Assembly (NCBI RefSeq): GCF_018327685.1
Contig: NZ_BNEL01000001.1
Location: forward strand, 186,001 to 250,000
Direction of reading: 5' to 3'
Length of the DNA: 64,000 bases
Source of the DNA: Streptomyces sp. TS71-3
GTDB lineage: Bacteria > Actinomycetota > Actinomycetes > Streptomycetales > Streptomycetaceae
Made by a program: the position numbers and the translations under genes. Positions within the stretch are counted from its first letter, which is position 1. Every line of letters begins with the position of its first letter. The notes below the pieces were generated by a model, which saw nothing but the letters and a program-made list of their open reading frames with translations, was not told the DNA's origin and did no database searches. Below, piece by piece: positions 8,980-16,939 of the stretch.

Positions 8980-9662
8980 GGGAACAAGCCTAGTCCGTGG
9001 AACGGTGCGCTCCGAGTGAGCAGTCCCCTCCTGAGGGGTTCGGGGGCCGGATCGTGATGCCGGGGCCCGTTCCGGCCGGTGGCCCGGGGGTCCCGCCCTG
9101 CCGGACACCGGCTTCCGCGACGCCTCTGCCACCTCGGAGCCTCCGGCTTCTACCGTCCCTGGGGGCACCGGCGTTCGGATTCGCCGGACAGGCCGATATC
9201 CGTTGGCCTAAGCTGCTCTCAACTGTCACAGCAGCGGTGTGGCGCATCACACTTCGCCGTCCCCGAACCCGATCGGGACTCCGGCGCCGCCTCTCGTTCC
9301 CTCGTTCATTCGCCTCCGACCCCTCCCGGATGACCAGGCCACCCCCGCCTGGGTGCCGTGGAGTTCAGTGGTACTCGACCGAGCGTCCGTGTCCAGGTTT
9401 GTAGCTGATTGCGCCGTATGTCCTGGCCCATGATCGATGGCGCCCGGCCGAACTGCCCTGTTTTGTCAGGATGATCATATATGTCCTCGGCTCACTCCGT
9501 TGGGTGATCTGCCGCGTACGCATAGTCCGTTCGGGCCATTCAAGATTGGGCCCGAGGGGGGTGTTGCGCTCTGCCCACCTTCCGTAACGTCCTCAACTGG
9601 CTGCGGTGAATATGCCGCTGCCGCCGTGGGGGAGCCTCGATTCGGGAGAGGACGGCGCCGGT
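8980..9662. promoter_or_regulatory. Long divergent regulatory region between PBP gene and wblA
   Basis: About 680 bp with no convincing gene, unusually long for two short divergent promoters. An imperfect palindrome GTGTG-N6-CACAC lies at 9237-9252. An A/T-rich patch with GATGATCATATATG sits near 9469-9482. The size fits a developmentally controlled gene such as wblA with several inputs, but no transcription factor site can be assigned with certainty. Confidence 0.5.
9237..9252. promoter_or_regulatory. Crp-like palindrome upstream of wblA (candidate)
   Basis: GTGTGGCGCATCACAC is a near-perfect inverted repeat. Against the Streptomyces Crp consensus GTG-N6-GNCAC it differs at one defined position (A instead of G). 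It lies about 260 bp upstream of the PBP start and 410 bp upstream of wblA, so its relevance is uncertain. Confidence 0.3.
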
Positions 9663-10016
9663 ATGGGCTGGGTTACCGACTGGAGTGCGCAGGCTGCCTG
9701 TCGCACCACCGATCCGGATGAACTGTTTGTGCAAGGAGCGGCGCAGAACAGGGCCAAGGCGGTATGTACCGGTTGCCCGGTACGCACCGAATGCCTGGCC
9801 GACGCGCTGGACAACCGCGTCGAGTTCGGCGTCTGGGGGGGAATGACGGAACGAGAGCGGCGAGCACTGCTGCGCAGGCGACCCACTGTCACTTCATGGC
9901 GGAGGCTCCTGGAGACCGCGCGCACGGAGTACGAGCGTGGCGCGGGCATCCTGCCTCTTGAGCCGGAGGACGAAACTTACGAGCGCGTCTACGAGAGGTA
10001 CGCGGCCGTCGGCTGA
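9663..10016 (+). CDS. wblA: WhiB-family regulator WblA
   Basis: A 117-residue WhiB-like iron-sulfur protein. The four cluster cysteines are C13, C35, C38 and C44 in the order C-x21-C-x2-C-x5-C, followed by the turn 'GVWGG' (56-60) and a basic 'RERRALLRRRPTV' region. The sequence from 'MGWVTDWSAQAACRTT' onward matches what I recall of Streptomyces WblA, a regulator that represses antibiotic production and is needed for sporulation. The ATG before GWVTDW is chosen because GAGAGGA precedes it and homologues begin there; a GTG 57 bases upstream also keeps the frame open. The neighbours (PBP, ArsA-like pair) are the same as at the S. coelicolor wblA locus. Confidence 0.95.
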   Translation: MGWVTDWSAQAACRTTDPDELFVQGAAQNRAKAVCTGCPVRTECLADALDNRVEFGVWGGMTERERRALLRRRPTVTSWRRLLETARTEYERGAGILPLEPEDETYERVYERYAAVG

Positions 10017-10022
10017 GCGGCG

Positions 10023-10050
10023 CCCGGCGCCACTCCCCACGGGCGCCGGG
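10023..10050 (+). terminator. wblA terminator
   Basis: A 9-bp perfect stem CCCGGCGCC/GGCGCCGGG with a 10-base loop starts 6 bases after the wblA stop codon. Confidence 0.75.
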
Positions 10051-10059
10051 ATCGCGGGG

Positions 10060-10140
10060 CCTGCTGTGTGCCTTGTGAACTGTGCCGTGTGCCCTGTGCC
10101 CTGTGCCTTCTGTCTTGTGCCTTCTGTCTTGTGCCTTCGT
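10060..10140. repeat. GTGCC/CTTCTGTCTT simple-sequence tract
   Basis: Imperfect repeats of TGTGCC, CTGTGCC and TGCCTTCTGTCTTG between wblA and the convergent ATPase gene. The rest of the 340-bp gap (to 10394) shows no gene. Confidence 0.7.
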
Positions 10141-10394
10141 ACGAGGACTCGGGGATCTGAAGGCGTGACCTTGGCGTCCCGCCCGGGGTCCGAACGTGAC
10201 GTCGCACGGGAGGCGCTTCCGGGCGTGCTCCGGGACGCGGTCCCGGGCACCTGTCTTCCCTTGGGCTGCCCGCGTCTGGGGCAGTACGGGCCGTCGGCCA
10301 GCCCGTCAGCCCGCGCCCTACCGGCTCGGCAGTCGAGCCGCACGCGGACCTACCGGCCCTCCGGCGCCGGAGCGACGCCCACGGCCATGGCCCG

Positions 10395-11750
10395 CTACTC
10401 GGCCGTCAGCCGGTCGCCGATCGCGCGCAGGCCCGTGAGGTCGTGCACATCGCCGGGCAGGGCGGCCACTTCCGCCACCGGCACCTCGGGGTGCAGGGCC
10501 TGGAAACGGTCACGGGTGCGCTGCTCGCGCGCCAGCAGCCGCATGCGCTCGGCATGCAGCCTCAGCAACCCCGACGTCAGCCGGTCCACGGCCTGCTGGT
10601 CGCGGGCGCCATGGGGGCGGGAAGAGCCGGAGGGGGAGCCGGACCCGGAAGTGACGCCGGAGGTACGATCCTCAGCTTTCCCTTCCGGCTGATCCGCTAT
10701 GCCGTTCTGGCCCGGGTTTTGCGAATACGTTTCGTCGTCCAGGGCCTCCGCGGCCGCCGCCGCGCGCTCCACGGACAGATGGGCGGCGCCACTGCCGTGC
10801 ACGCGGTTCAGCACCAGGCCCGCGAGCGGCATTCGTTCCGCGGCCAGGCGCTCCACGAAGTACGCGGCCTCACGCAGCGCGTCCCGCTCCGGCGCCGCCA
10901 CCACCAGGAACGCCGTGCCGGGCGCCTGAAGCAGCCGGTACGTGGCGTCCGCGCGCGTGCGGAAACCGCCGAACATGGTGTCCATCGCCGCCACGAACGT
11001 CTGCACGTCCCGCAGCAACTGGCCGCCCAGCAGCTTGCCCAGGGCGCCCGTCATCATCGACATCCCGACGTTCAGGAACTTCATCCCGGCCCGGCCGCCC
11101 ACCTTGGCTGGCGCCATCAGCAGCCGGATCAGCTTGCCGTCCAGGAACGAGCCCAGCCGCTTGGGGGCGTCCAGGAAGTCCAGCGCGGAGCGGGACGGCG
11201 GGGTGTCGACGACGATCAGGTCCCACTCGTCGCGGGCCCGCAGCTGGCCCAGCTTCTCCATCGCCATGTACTCCTGCGTGCCGGCGAAACCGGCCGACAG
11301 GGACTGGTAGAACGGGTTCTCCAGGATCGCGCGGGCCCGCTCGGGATCCGCGTGCGCCTCGACGATCTCGTCGAAGGTGCGCTTCATGTCGAGCATCATC
11401 GCGTGCAGCTCGCCGCCCGCGGCCTCGTCGATGCCCTTCACCCGCCGCGGGGTGTTGTCCAGCGAGTCGATGCCCATCGACTGCGCCAGCCGGCGTGCCG
11501 GGTCGATGGTGAGCACCACCACCCTGCGGCCGCGCTCCGCCGCCCGCAGCCCCAGCGCGGCGGCCGTGGTCGTCTTGCCGACGCCGCCCGAGCCGCAGCA
11601 CACCACGATGCGCGTCTGCGGATCGTCCAGCAGCGGGTCGACCTCCAGGACCCGGGCGGAGGCGAGAGCGGCCCCGGGCGGCTCCCCGCCCGCCGGCGCC
11701 CCTTCGGACGCTTCCGCTCCGGACGGTGCTCCCTGCGTGCGCGGCGTCAT
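10395..11750 (-). CDS. ArsA/GET3-family ATPase, second of a pair
   Basis: A 451-residue soluble P-loop ATPase of the ArsA/GET3/MinD class. After about 45 low-complexity residues comes 'CCGSGGVGKTTTAAALG' (deviant Walker A) and the A-loop Asp in 'TIDPARRL'. 'IVVDTPPSRSALDFLD' is the switch/Walker B region, and 'VLNRVHG' is a nucleotide-base motif. A hydrophobic Met/Leu-rich stretch ('MKFLNVGMSMMTGALGKLL') resembles the client-binding region of GET3-like proteins. An insert rich in Ser/Gly/Pro near residue 370 is species-specific padding. The start overlaps the stop of the upstream partner (ATGA), so the two are translationally coupled and may form a heterodimer. Arsenic export is unlikely, as no ArsB is present. 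Confidence 0.9.
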   Translation of the reverse strand: MTPRTQGAPSGAEASEGAPAGGEPPGAALASARVLEVDPLLDDPQTRIVVCCGSGGVGKTTTAAALGLRAAERGRRVVVLTIDPARRLAQSMGIDSLDNTPRRVKGIDEAAGGELHAMMLDMKRTFDEIVEAHADPERARAILENPFYQSLSAGFAGTQEYMAMEKLGQLRARDEWDLIVVDTPPSRSALDFLDAPKRLGSFLDGKLIRLLMAPAKVGGRAGMKFLNVGMSMMTGALGKLLGGQLLRDVQTFVAAMDTMFGGFRTRADATYRLLQAPGTAFLVVAAPERDALREAAYFVERLAAERMPLAGLVLNRVHGSGAAHLSVERAAAAAEALDDETYSQNPGQNGIADQPEGKAEDRTSGVTSGSGSPSGSSRPHGARDQQAVDRLTSGLLRLHAERMRLLAREQRTRDRFQALHPEVPVAEVAALPGDVHDLTGLRAIGDRLTAE

Positions 11751-12727
11751 GAGATCCCCTGCCTCCGCAGTTGGGTGGCGAGCTCGAAGAGGCCGGCCAA
11801 GTCCATGCCCTCCGCGAACAGGGGCAGCTCGTGCAGCGGCAGGCCGAGCTCGGCCAGGACGGTGCGCTGGTCGCGCTCCAGCGCGTGGCGTGCCGCGTAC
11901 TCGCCGGCCTGGCCGAGCAGCGGCGTGACCAGTCGCTCCGCGCCGCCACCCCGGCGTGCGCCGCCCAGGCCCGCCGCCGACAGCGACTTCGCGACCGATG
12001 TGCGCGGGACACCCTCCCGCACCAGGGCGAGCGACGGCTCGTCGAGGAGCGCGGGACGGACCATGTTCACGATGATCCGGCCGGTCGGCAGGCGGGCCGC
12101 GTGCAGCTCCGCGATGCCGTCCGCGGTCTCCTGGACGGGCATCTCCTCCAGGAGCGTCACCATGTGCACGGCCGTCTCCGACGACTTCAGGACGCGCATC
12201 ACGGCCTGCGCCTGATTGTGTATCGGCCCGATCCTGGCCAGGCCCGCCACCTCGTCGTTCACGTTCAGGAAGCGGGTCAGGCGGCCGGTGGGCGGCGCGT
12301 CCATGACCACGTAGTCGTACGCGAAGCGGCCCTGCTTGTCCTTGCGGCGGACCGCCTCGCACGCCTTGCCCGTGAGGAGCACGTCGCGCAGCCCGGGGGC
12401 GATGGTGGTGGCGAAGTCGATCGCGCCGAGCTTCTTCAGGGCGCGGCCCGCGCCGCCCAGCTTGTAGAACATCTGGAGGTAGTCCAGCAGGGCCAGCTCG
12501 GGGTCGATGGCCAGCGCGAACACCTCGCCGCCACCCGGAGCGACGGCGATCTTCCGCTCCTCGTACGGCAGCGCCTCCGTCTCGAAGAGCTGCGCGATTC
12601 CCTGGCGGCCCTCCACCTCGACCAGGAGGGTGCGCCGGCCCTCCGTGGCGAGGGCGAGCGCGAGGGCCGCGGCGACCGTGGTCTTGCCGGTACCGCCCTT
12701 GCCGCTGACGACCTGGAGCCTGCTCAC
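11747..12727 (-). CDS. ArsA/GET3-family ATPase, first of a pair
   Basis: A 326-residue P-loop ATPase, shorter than its partner. It starts VSRLQVVSGKGGTGKTT, with the deviant Walker A at residues 9-17. 'VVMDAPPTGRLTRFL' is the switch motif, and 'RIIVNMVRP' lies where the base-recognition motif is expected. The GTG start is chosen because the P-loop begins almost at once and homologues start here; the frame upstream is G+C-driven noise. Both genes lie downstream of and convergent to wblA, as in S. coelicolor. The pair probably works as a two-subunit ATPase, by analogy to ArsA halves. Its client is unknown. Confidence 0.9.
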   Translation of the reverse strand: MSRLQVVSGKGGTGKTTVAAALALALATEGRRTLLVEVEGRQGIAQLFETEALPYEERKIAVAPGGGEVFALAIDPELALLDYLQMFYKLGGAGRALKKLGAIDFATTIAPGLRDVLLTGKACEAVRRKDKQGRFAYDYVVMDAPPTGRLTRFLNVNDEVAGLARIGPIHNQAQAVMRVLKSSETAVHMVTLLEEMPVQETADGIAELHAARLPTGRIIVNMVRPALLDEPSLALVREGVPRTSVAKSLSAAGLGGARRGGGAERLVTPLLGQAGEYAARHALERDQRTVLAELGLPLHELPLFAEGMDLAGLFELATQLRRQGIS

Positions 12728-13089
12728 GTATTCGAGCCTAACCAGTGCCGTGCCGGCGTACGCAGGTGGCCGCCTTTCCTGTGGACAACCCGGACGGTAT
12801 GCGGGGGTACGGAGCCGGAACCCGGCGCGCATATTTCCCCGCGCGCCGGGTGGAGACCCCGCCCGCCGGCGGGTGAGCATGTGCCGGGCCTCGGCCCCGC
12901 GCCCGGAGCGCCGCCCGGTGCGCGGGGCCGCCGGGCGCGGAAGGTGCCGGGTGCGGAAGGTGCCGGGCTGGTGGGGAAGGCGCCGGCTTCGGACGCCCGG
13001 GAGCGTTGTGGAGGCGCCGGCTTCCGGTGCCCGCGGGCGTTGTCCACAGGCGGGCACGGGCCGTCGGACGCAGCGGATACAGTCGCCCC
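12728..13089. other. Divergent intergenic region with GC-rich direct repeats
   Basis: About 360 bp between the ATPase pair and DUF4177. It contains repeats of GGAAGGTGCCGGG and GAGGCGCCGGCTTC (about 12948-13025). It should hold two promoters. No coding features are seen. Confidence 0.5.
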
Positions 13090-13248
13090 ATGACCAAGTG
13101 GGAATACGCAACCGTGCCGCTGCTCGTCCATGCCACCAAGCAGATCCTGGACACCTGGGGCGAGGACGGCTGGGAGCTCGTCCAGGTGGTGCCCGGCCCC
13201 AACCAGGAGCAGCTGGTGGCCTATCTGAAGCGGGAGAAGGCAGCGTGA
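13090..13248 (+). CDS. DUF4177 domain small protein
   Basis: A 52-residue protein beginning MTKWEYATVPLL and containing 'LDTWGEDGWELVQVVPG', the signature of the DUF4177 fold (a small beta-alpha-beta domain). Function is unknown in all bacteria. Its stop overlaps the GTG start of the following RidA gene (GTGA), so they are co-translated. The same small gene precedes RidA in other streptomycetes. Confidence 0.9.
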   Translation: MTKWEYATVPLLVHATKQILDTWGEDGWELVQVVPGPNQEQLVAYLKREKAA

Positions 13249-13715
13249 GCGGCGCGGTGGAGGCGCGGCTCGCCGAGCTCGGGCTGACGCTGCCCGAGGT
13301 CGTGCCGCCGCTCGCCGCGTACCAGCCCGCCGCCAGGTCCGGCGCCTACGTCTACACGGCCGGCCAGCTCCCCATGGTGGACGGCAAGCTGCCGGCCACC
13401 GGGAAGGTCGGCGCCGAGGTCACCGCGGAGCAGGCCAGGGAACTGGCGGCCACCTGCGCGCTGAACGCACTGGCGGCGGTCAAGACCGTCACCGGGGACC
13501 TCGACCGCATCGCGCGCGTCGTGAAGGTGGTCGGCTTCGTCGCCTCCGCCCCCGACTTCACGGGCCAGCCCGGCGTGGTCAACGGCGCCAGCGAACTGCT
13601 GGGCGACGTCCTCGGCGAGAAGGGCGTGCACGCGCGCAGCGCCGTGGGCGTGGCCGTGCTGCCGCTGGACGCACCGGTGGAGGTGGAGATCCAGATCGAG
13701 CTGACCGAGGACTGA
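13245..13715 (+). CDS. RidA-family (YjgF/YER057c/UK114) protein
   Basis: A 156-residue RidA-like protein. 'VEARLAELGLTLPEVVPPLAAYQPA' and 'YVYTAGQLPMVDG' match the longer RidA subgroup. 'LGEKGVHARSAVGVAVLPLDAPVEVE' carries the conserved Arg-Ser/Ala-Val-Gly segment that lines the trimer clefts. True RidA deaminates reactive enamine/imine intermediates; this subgroup's substrate is not established. The GTG start overlaps the DUF4177 stop codon. Confidence 0.93.
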   Translation: MSGAVEARLAELGLTLPEVVPPLAAYQPAARSGAYVYTAGQLPMVDGKLPATGKVGAEVTAEQARELAATCALNALAAVKTVTGDLDRIARVVKVVGFVASAPDFTGQPGVVNGASELLGDVLGEKGVHARSAVGVAVLPLDAPVEVEIQIELTED

Positions 13716-13865
13716 GCCGGCCGGGTCACCGGGCCGATCCCCGGACGGCACGCACTCGGCGTCCTGCGTAGGGCGTCGCACGGTCGGAGGCAGGACAGGC
13801 GGCCACTCCGGGCGTTATCGAGACCGGGGTCGAACATTCGGGCGTGACCGGGTTAGCCTCCGAGC

Positions 13866-14909
13866 ATGGCTTCTGGGCAGTTCTACCCACCGGAGTGGTC
13901 AGGGCGCATCCGGGCCCTGGCGAGCGGCGACCTGGCCATCAGCACGCCGCGCCGGGCCGCCACGGTCATGCTGCTGAAGGACGCGGAGGCGCCCGACGCG
14001 GAGGCGCCGGACGCGGCTTCGGCGGAGACCACGGCAGCGGAGGCGCCCTGGGCGGAGGCTCCCACAGCGGGCGCGCCCTCGCCGGAGGCCCCGGCAGCCG
14101 ATGGCCCCACCGGGGACGCCCTCGCCGGGGAAGCGCCCACGAGGGAAGCCACCACCGGCCTCACCGTCCACATGCTCCGCCGCCGCACCACCATGCCGTT
14201 CGCGGGAGGCGCCTACGCCTACCCGGGCGGGGGCGTCGACCCGCGCGACGACGACGTGCTGGTCGGCTGGGCGGGCCCGTCGCGCGCGCGGTGGGCGGAG
14301 CGGCTGGGCGTCGACGAGGCCGCGGCACAGGCCATCGTGTGCGCGGCCGTCCGCGAGACGTTCGAGGAGGCGGGCGTGCTGCTCGCCGGCCCCACCCCGG
14401 ACGCCGTGGTCGGCGACACCACGGGAGCCGACTGGGAGGCGGACCGCGCGGCCCTGGTCGCCCACGAGCTGTCGTTCGCCGAGTTCCTGGAGCGCCGCGG
14501 CCTGCTGCTCCGCTCGGACCTGCTCGGAGCGTGGGCGCGGTGGATCACGCCCGAGTTCGAACCACGCAGGTACGACACCTGGTTCTTCGTCGCCGCCCTG
14601 CCCGCGGGCCAGCGCACGGCCCGCACGTCCAGCGAGGCCGACCGCACCGTCTGGATCAGCCCCGCCGAGGCGGCCGCGCGCTACGACGCCGGCGAGCTGT
14701 TGATGCTCCCGCCGACCATCACCGCCCTGCGCGAGCTGACCGGCCACGGCACCGCGGCGGACGTCCTCGCGGCCGCGTCCGGGCGGGACCTGACCCCCGT
14801 TCTGGCCCGCGCCCGTCTGGAGGACGGTGAAGTGGTGCTGAGCTGGCCGGGCCACGACGAGTTCACGAAGCGGATTCCCGCGCACGTCCCCGGGGAGGGT
14901 GCCGTATGA
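13866..14909 (+). CDS. NUDIX hydrolase with low-complexity insert
   Basis: A 347-residue NUDIX protein related to the NUDT7/NUDT19 type. The catalytic helix motif REx2EExG is 'RETFEEAG' (about 163-170), preceded by 'AYAYPGGGVDPRD'. Unlike standard NUDIX boxes, a roughly 35-residue insert separates the Gly loop from the RE..EE helix, as in NUDT19-like enzymes acting on CoA derivatives. A second insert at residues about 39-95 is Ala/Pro/Glu repeats (EAPDAEAPDA...) between the first two strands, probably a species-specific expansion. The stop overlaps the ATG of the metallo-beta-lactamase gene (ATGA), so the two are coupled. The substrate is not known. Confidence 0.9.
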   Translation: MASGQFYPPEWSGRIRALASGDLAISTPRRAATVMLLKDAEAPDAEAPDAASAETTAAEAPWAEAPTAGAPSPEAPAADGPTGDALAGEAPTREATTGLTVHMLRRRTTMPFAGGAYAYPGGGVDPRDDDVLVGWAGPSRARWAERLGVDEAAAQAIVCAAVRETFEEAGVLLAGPTPDAVVGDTTGADWEADRAALVAHELSFAEFLERRGLLLRSDLLGAWARWITPEFEPRRYDTWFFVAALPAGQRTARTSSEADRTVWISPAEAAARYDAGELLMLPPTITALRELTGHGTAADVLAAASGRDLTPVLARARLEDGEVVLSWPGHDEFTKRIPAHVPGEGAV

Positions 14910-15742
14910 CCGCCGCCGCGGCCCTGCCGGGCCAGCCGCGTGGCGGCGCGGCGCGGTCCGGGGCCGCCACGGCACGGACGGTCAACGTGCTGGCGCCGAA
15001 CCCGTCCCCGATGACGCTGGACGGCACCAACACCTGGATCGTCTTCGAGCCCGACTCCGAACTCGCCGTGGTGATCGACCCCGGACCGCTCGACGACGCC
15101 CATCTGCGCAGCGTCATGCGGGCCGCGGAGGAGGCGGGCAAGCGTGTCGCCCTGACGCTGCTCACCCACGGACACCCCGACCACTCGGCGGGCGCGGCGC
15201 GGTTCGCCGAGCTGACGGGCACCAAGGTGCGTGCGCTCGATCCGGCGCTGCGGCTCGGCGACGAGGGGCTCGGCACGGGAGACGTCATCCAGACCGGCGG
15301 CCTGGAGCTGTGGGTCGTGCCCACGCCCGGGCACACGGCCGACTCGCTCTGCTTCCACCTGCCCGCCGACCGTGCGGTGCTCACCGGGGACACGGTCCTC
15401 GGGCGCGGCACCACGGTCGTCGCGCACCCGGACGGCCGCCTCGGCGACTACCTGGACTCGCTGCGCAGGCTGCGCTCGCTGACCGTCGACGACGGTGTGG
15501 ACGTCGTGCTGCCCGGCCACGGGCCCGTCCTGGACGACGCCCAGGGTGCCGTCGAGTTCTACCTCGCCCACCGCGCCAGCCGCCTCGCACAGGTCGAGAC
15601 CGCCGTCGAGAACGGCTACCGGACGCCCTCGGAGGTGGTCGCCCACGTCTACGCGGACGTGGACCGCTCCCTGTGGCCGGCCGCCGAGCTCTCGGTGCGG
15701 GCGCAGCTGGAGTACCTGGGGGAGCACGGGCTGCTGTCGTAG
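14906..15742 (+). CDS. MBL-fold metallo-hydrolase (LACTB2/glyoxalase II-like)
   Basis: A 278-residue metallo-beta-lactamase-fold enzyme. The zinc motif is 'THGHPDHSAG' (about 87-96), the third-ligand region 'TPGHTADS' follows, then the bridging Asp in 'LTGDTVLG' and the late His in 'LPGHGPVLDD'. The C-terminal winged-helix-like tail ('RTPSEVVAHVYADVD') is typical of LACTB2-type proteins, which include endoribonucleases and thioesterases. The start overlaps the NUDIX stop, and pairing with a CoA-type NUDIX protein would suit a thioester-cleaving role; this is inference. It converges on crp. Confidence 0.92.
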   Translation: MTAAAALPGQPRGGAARSGAATARTVNVLAPNPSPMTLDGTNTWIVFEPDSELAVVIDPGPLDDAHLRSVMRAAEEAGKRVALTLLTHGHPDHSAGAARFAELTGTKVRALDPALRLGDEGLGTGDVIQTGGLELWVVPTPGHTADSLCFHLPADRAVLTGDTVLGRGTTVVAHPDGRLGDYLDSLRRLRSLTVDDGVDVVLPGHGPVLDDAQGAVEFYLAHRASRLAQVETAVENGYRTPSEVVAHVYADVDRSLWPAAELSVRAQLEYLGEHGLLS

Positions 15743-15798
15743 CGTCCCTCGGTCCTTCAGCCGCTCAGCCGCTCGGCCCCTCAGGATTCCCCAGGCCC

Positions 15799-15816
15799 GG
15801 GGAACGTCACGTCCCC
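15799..15816. terminator. Weak hairpin between MBL gene and crp
   Basis: GGGG-A-ACGT / ACGT-CCCC forms an 8-bp stem with one bulge between the convergent genes. It is a plausible but weak bidirectional terminator. Confidence 0.35.
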
Positions 15817-15867
15817 AGGGCCCGGGCGCCGCGTGCGGTGCGCCCCGACGTGCTCAGCCCAACGCCG

Positions 15868-16542
15868 TCAGCGAGACCGCTTGGCCAGCCGCTCGACGTC
15901 CAGCAGGATCACCGCACGGGCCTCCAGCCGCAGCCAGCCGCGGCCGGCGAAGTCCGCCAGGGCCTTGTTGACCGTCTCGCGGGAGGCGCCGACGAGCTGG
16001 GCCAGCTCCTCCTGGGTGAGGTCGTGCACCACGTGGATGCCCTCCTCGGACTGCACGCCGAAGCGGCGCGACAGGTCGAGCAGCGCCCGCGCGACCCGCC
16101 CCGGCACGTCCGAGAAGACCAGGTCGGACATCTGGTCGTTGGTCTTCCGCAGCCGCCGTGCGACGGCGCGCAGCAGGGCGGAGGCCACCTCCGGGCGGGC
16201 GTTCAGCCAGGGGAGGAGGTCGCTGTGGCCGAGGCCGAGCAGCTTCACCTCGGTGAGGGCCGAGGCGGTGGCGGTGCGCGGGCCCGGGTCGAACAGCGAC
16301 AGCTCGCCGATCAGCTCACCGGGGCCGAGGACGGCCAGCATGTTCTCGCGGCCGTCGGGGGACGTGCGGTGCAGCTTGACCTTGCCTTCGGTGACCACGT
16401 AGAGACGGTCGCCCGGGTCGCCCTCGTGGAAGAGCGCGTCGCCGCGCGCGAGGGTGGTCTCGCTCATGGAAGCGCGCAGCTCCGCGGCCTGCTCGTCATC
16501 GAGCGCGGCGAAGAGCGGGGCGCGCCGCAGAACGTCGTCCAC
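15868..16542 (-). CDS. crp: Crp, cyclic-AMP receptor family regulator
   Basis: A 224-residue Crp/Fnr protein. The N-terminal jelly roll (about 10-115) has the cAMP cassette 'GELIGELSLFDPGPRTA', followed by the dimer helix ('LLRAVARRLRKTNDQM') and a winged helix with recognition helix 'ASRETVNKAL' (about 182-192). The sequence closely matches what I recall of S. coelicolor Crp, which controls germination, development and antibiotic synthesis. The ATG start MDDVLRRAPLF agrees with homologues. About 90 bp upstream lies a perfect match to the Crp consensus, suggesting autoregulation. It is monocistronic. Confidence 0.97.
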   Translation of the reverse strand: MDDVLRRAPLFAALDDEQAAELRASMSETTLARGDALFHEGDPGDRLYVVTEGKVKLHRTSPDGRENMLAVLGPGELIGELSLFDPGPRTATASALTEVKLLGLGHSDLLPWLNARPEVASALLRAVARRLRKTNDQMSDLVFSDVPGRVARALLDLSRRFGVQSEEGIHVVHDLTQEELAQLVGASRETVNKALADFAGRGWLRLEARAVILLDVERLAKRSR

Positions 16543-16939
16543 GAGTTCACTCCTTGTAGACCTACGTCAGTGGTAGGTCGGGATCGGCATCAGGGGTTCG
16601 TGCTCCCCATTGTGCTGGACGGTCCAAACAGTGTGATCAGTCACAAGTCTGCCGCACCTGCGCGGTGTGCTGTGCGGGAGGGGGCCAATTGGGGGCTGAT
16701 CTTCGAGGGCCGGGGCGGATGTCGGTGGGTGGCTTTAGGCTGGCCGGGTGTCCAAACAGCCGGTGAGAGCCCGGTGAGAGCACGGGCCGTAGAGGTCGGG
16801 CTGGTGGGTGTGCGCACGATTCCGCTGTGGGCGAACATACTCCCGCCACACTCCACGGCGGGTGGGGCACGGAACCGGAACGCAAGGTGAATCCGGCACC
16901 GCGGGCGGAGGCGGGGGCGGAGGCGGAGGCAGGGCAACG
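16543..16939. promoter_or_regulatory. Divergent crp / nth regulatory region
   Basis: About 400 bp with the crp leader (an imperfect inverted repeat GACCTAC...GTAGGTC near 16559-16580), the Crp consensus site at 16631-16644, and G-rich repeats (GGAGGC..., about 16900-16930) just before the nth start. No gene is supported here. Confidence 0.55.
16631..16644. promoter_or_regulatory. Candidate Crp-binding site upstream of crp
   Basis: GTGTGATCAGTCAC fits the published Streptomyces Crp motif GTG-N6-G-N-CAC at every defined position. It also forms the inverted repeat TGTGA-N4-TCACA. It lies about 90 bp upstream of the crp start codon, where an autoregulatory operator would be expected. Confidence 0.6.

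Noticed and set aside
6640..9057. 805-codon open frame on the plus strand opposite the PBP gene
   Set aside because: It is the antisense shadow of a well-supported PBP; composition is Arg/Val/Leu noise with no motif and no start signal.
10443..12215. 590-codon frame opposite the ArsA-like ATPases
   Set aside because: Shadow of two coupled genes with clear Walker motifs on the other strand.
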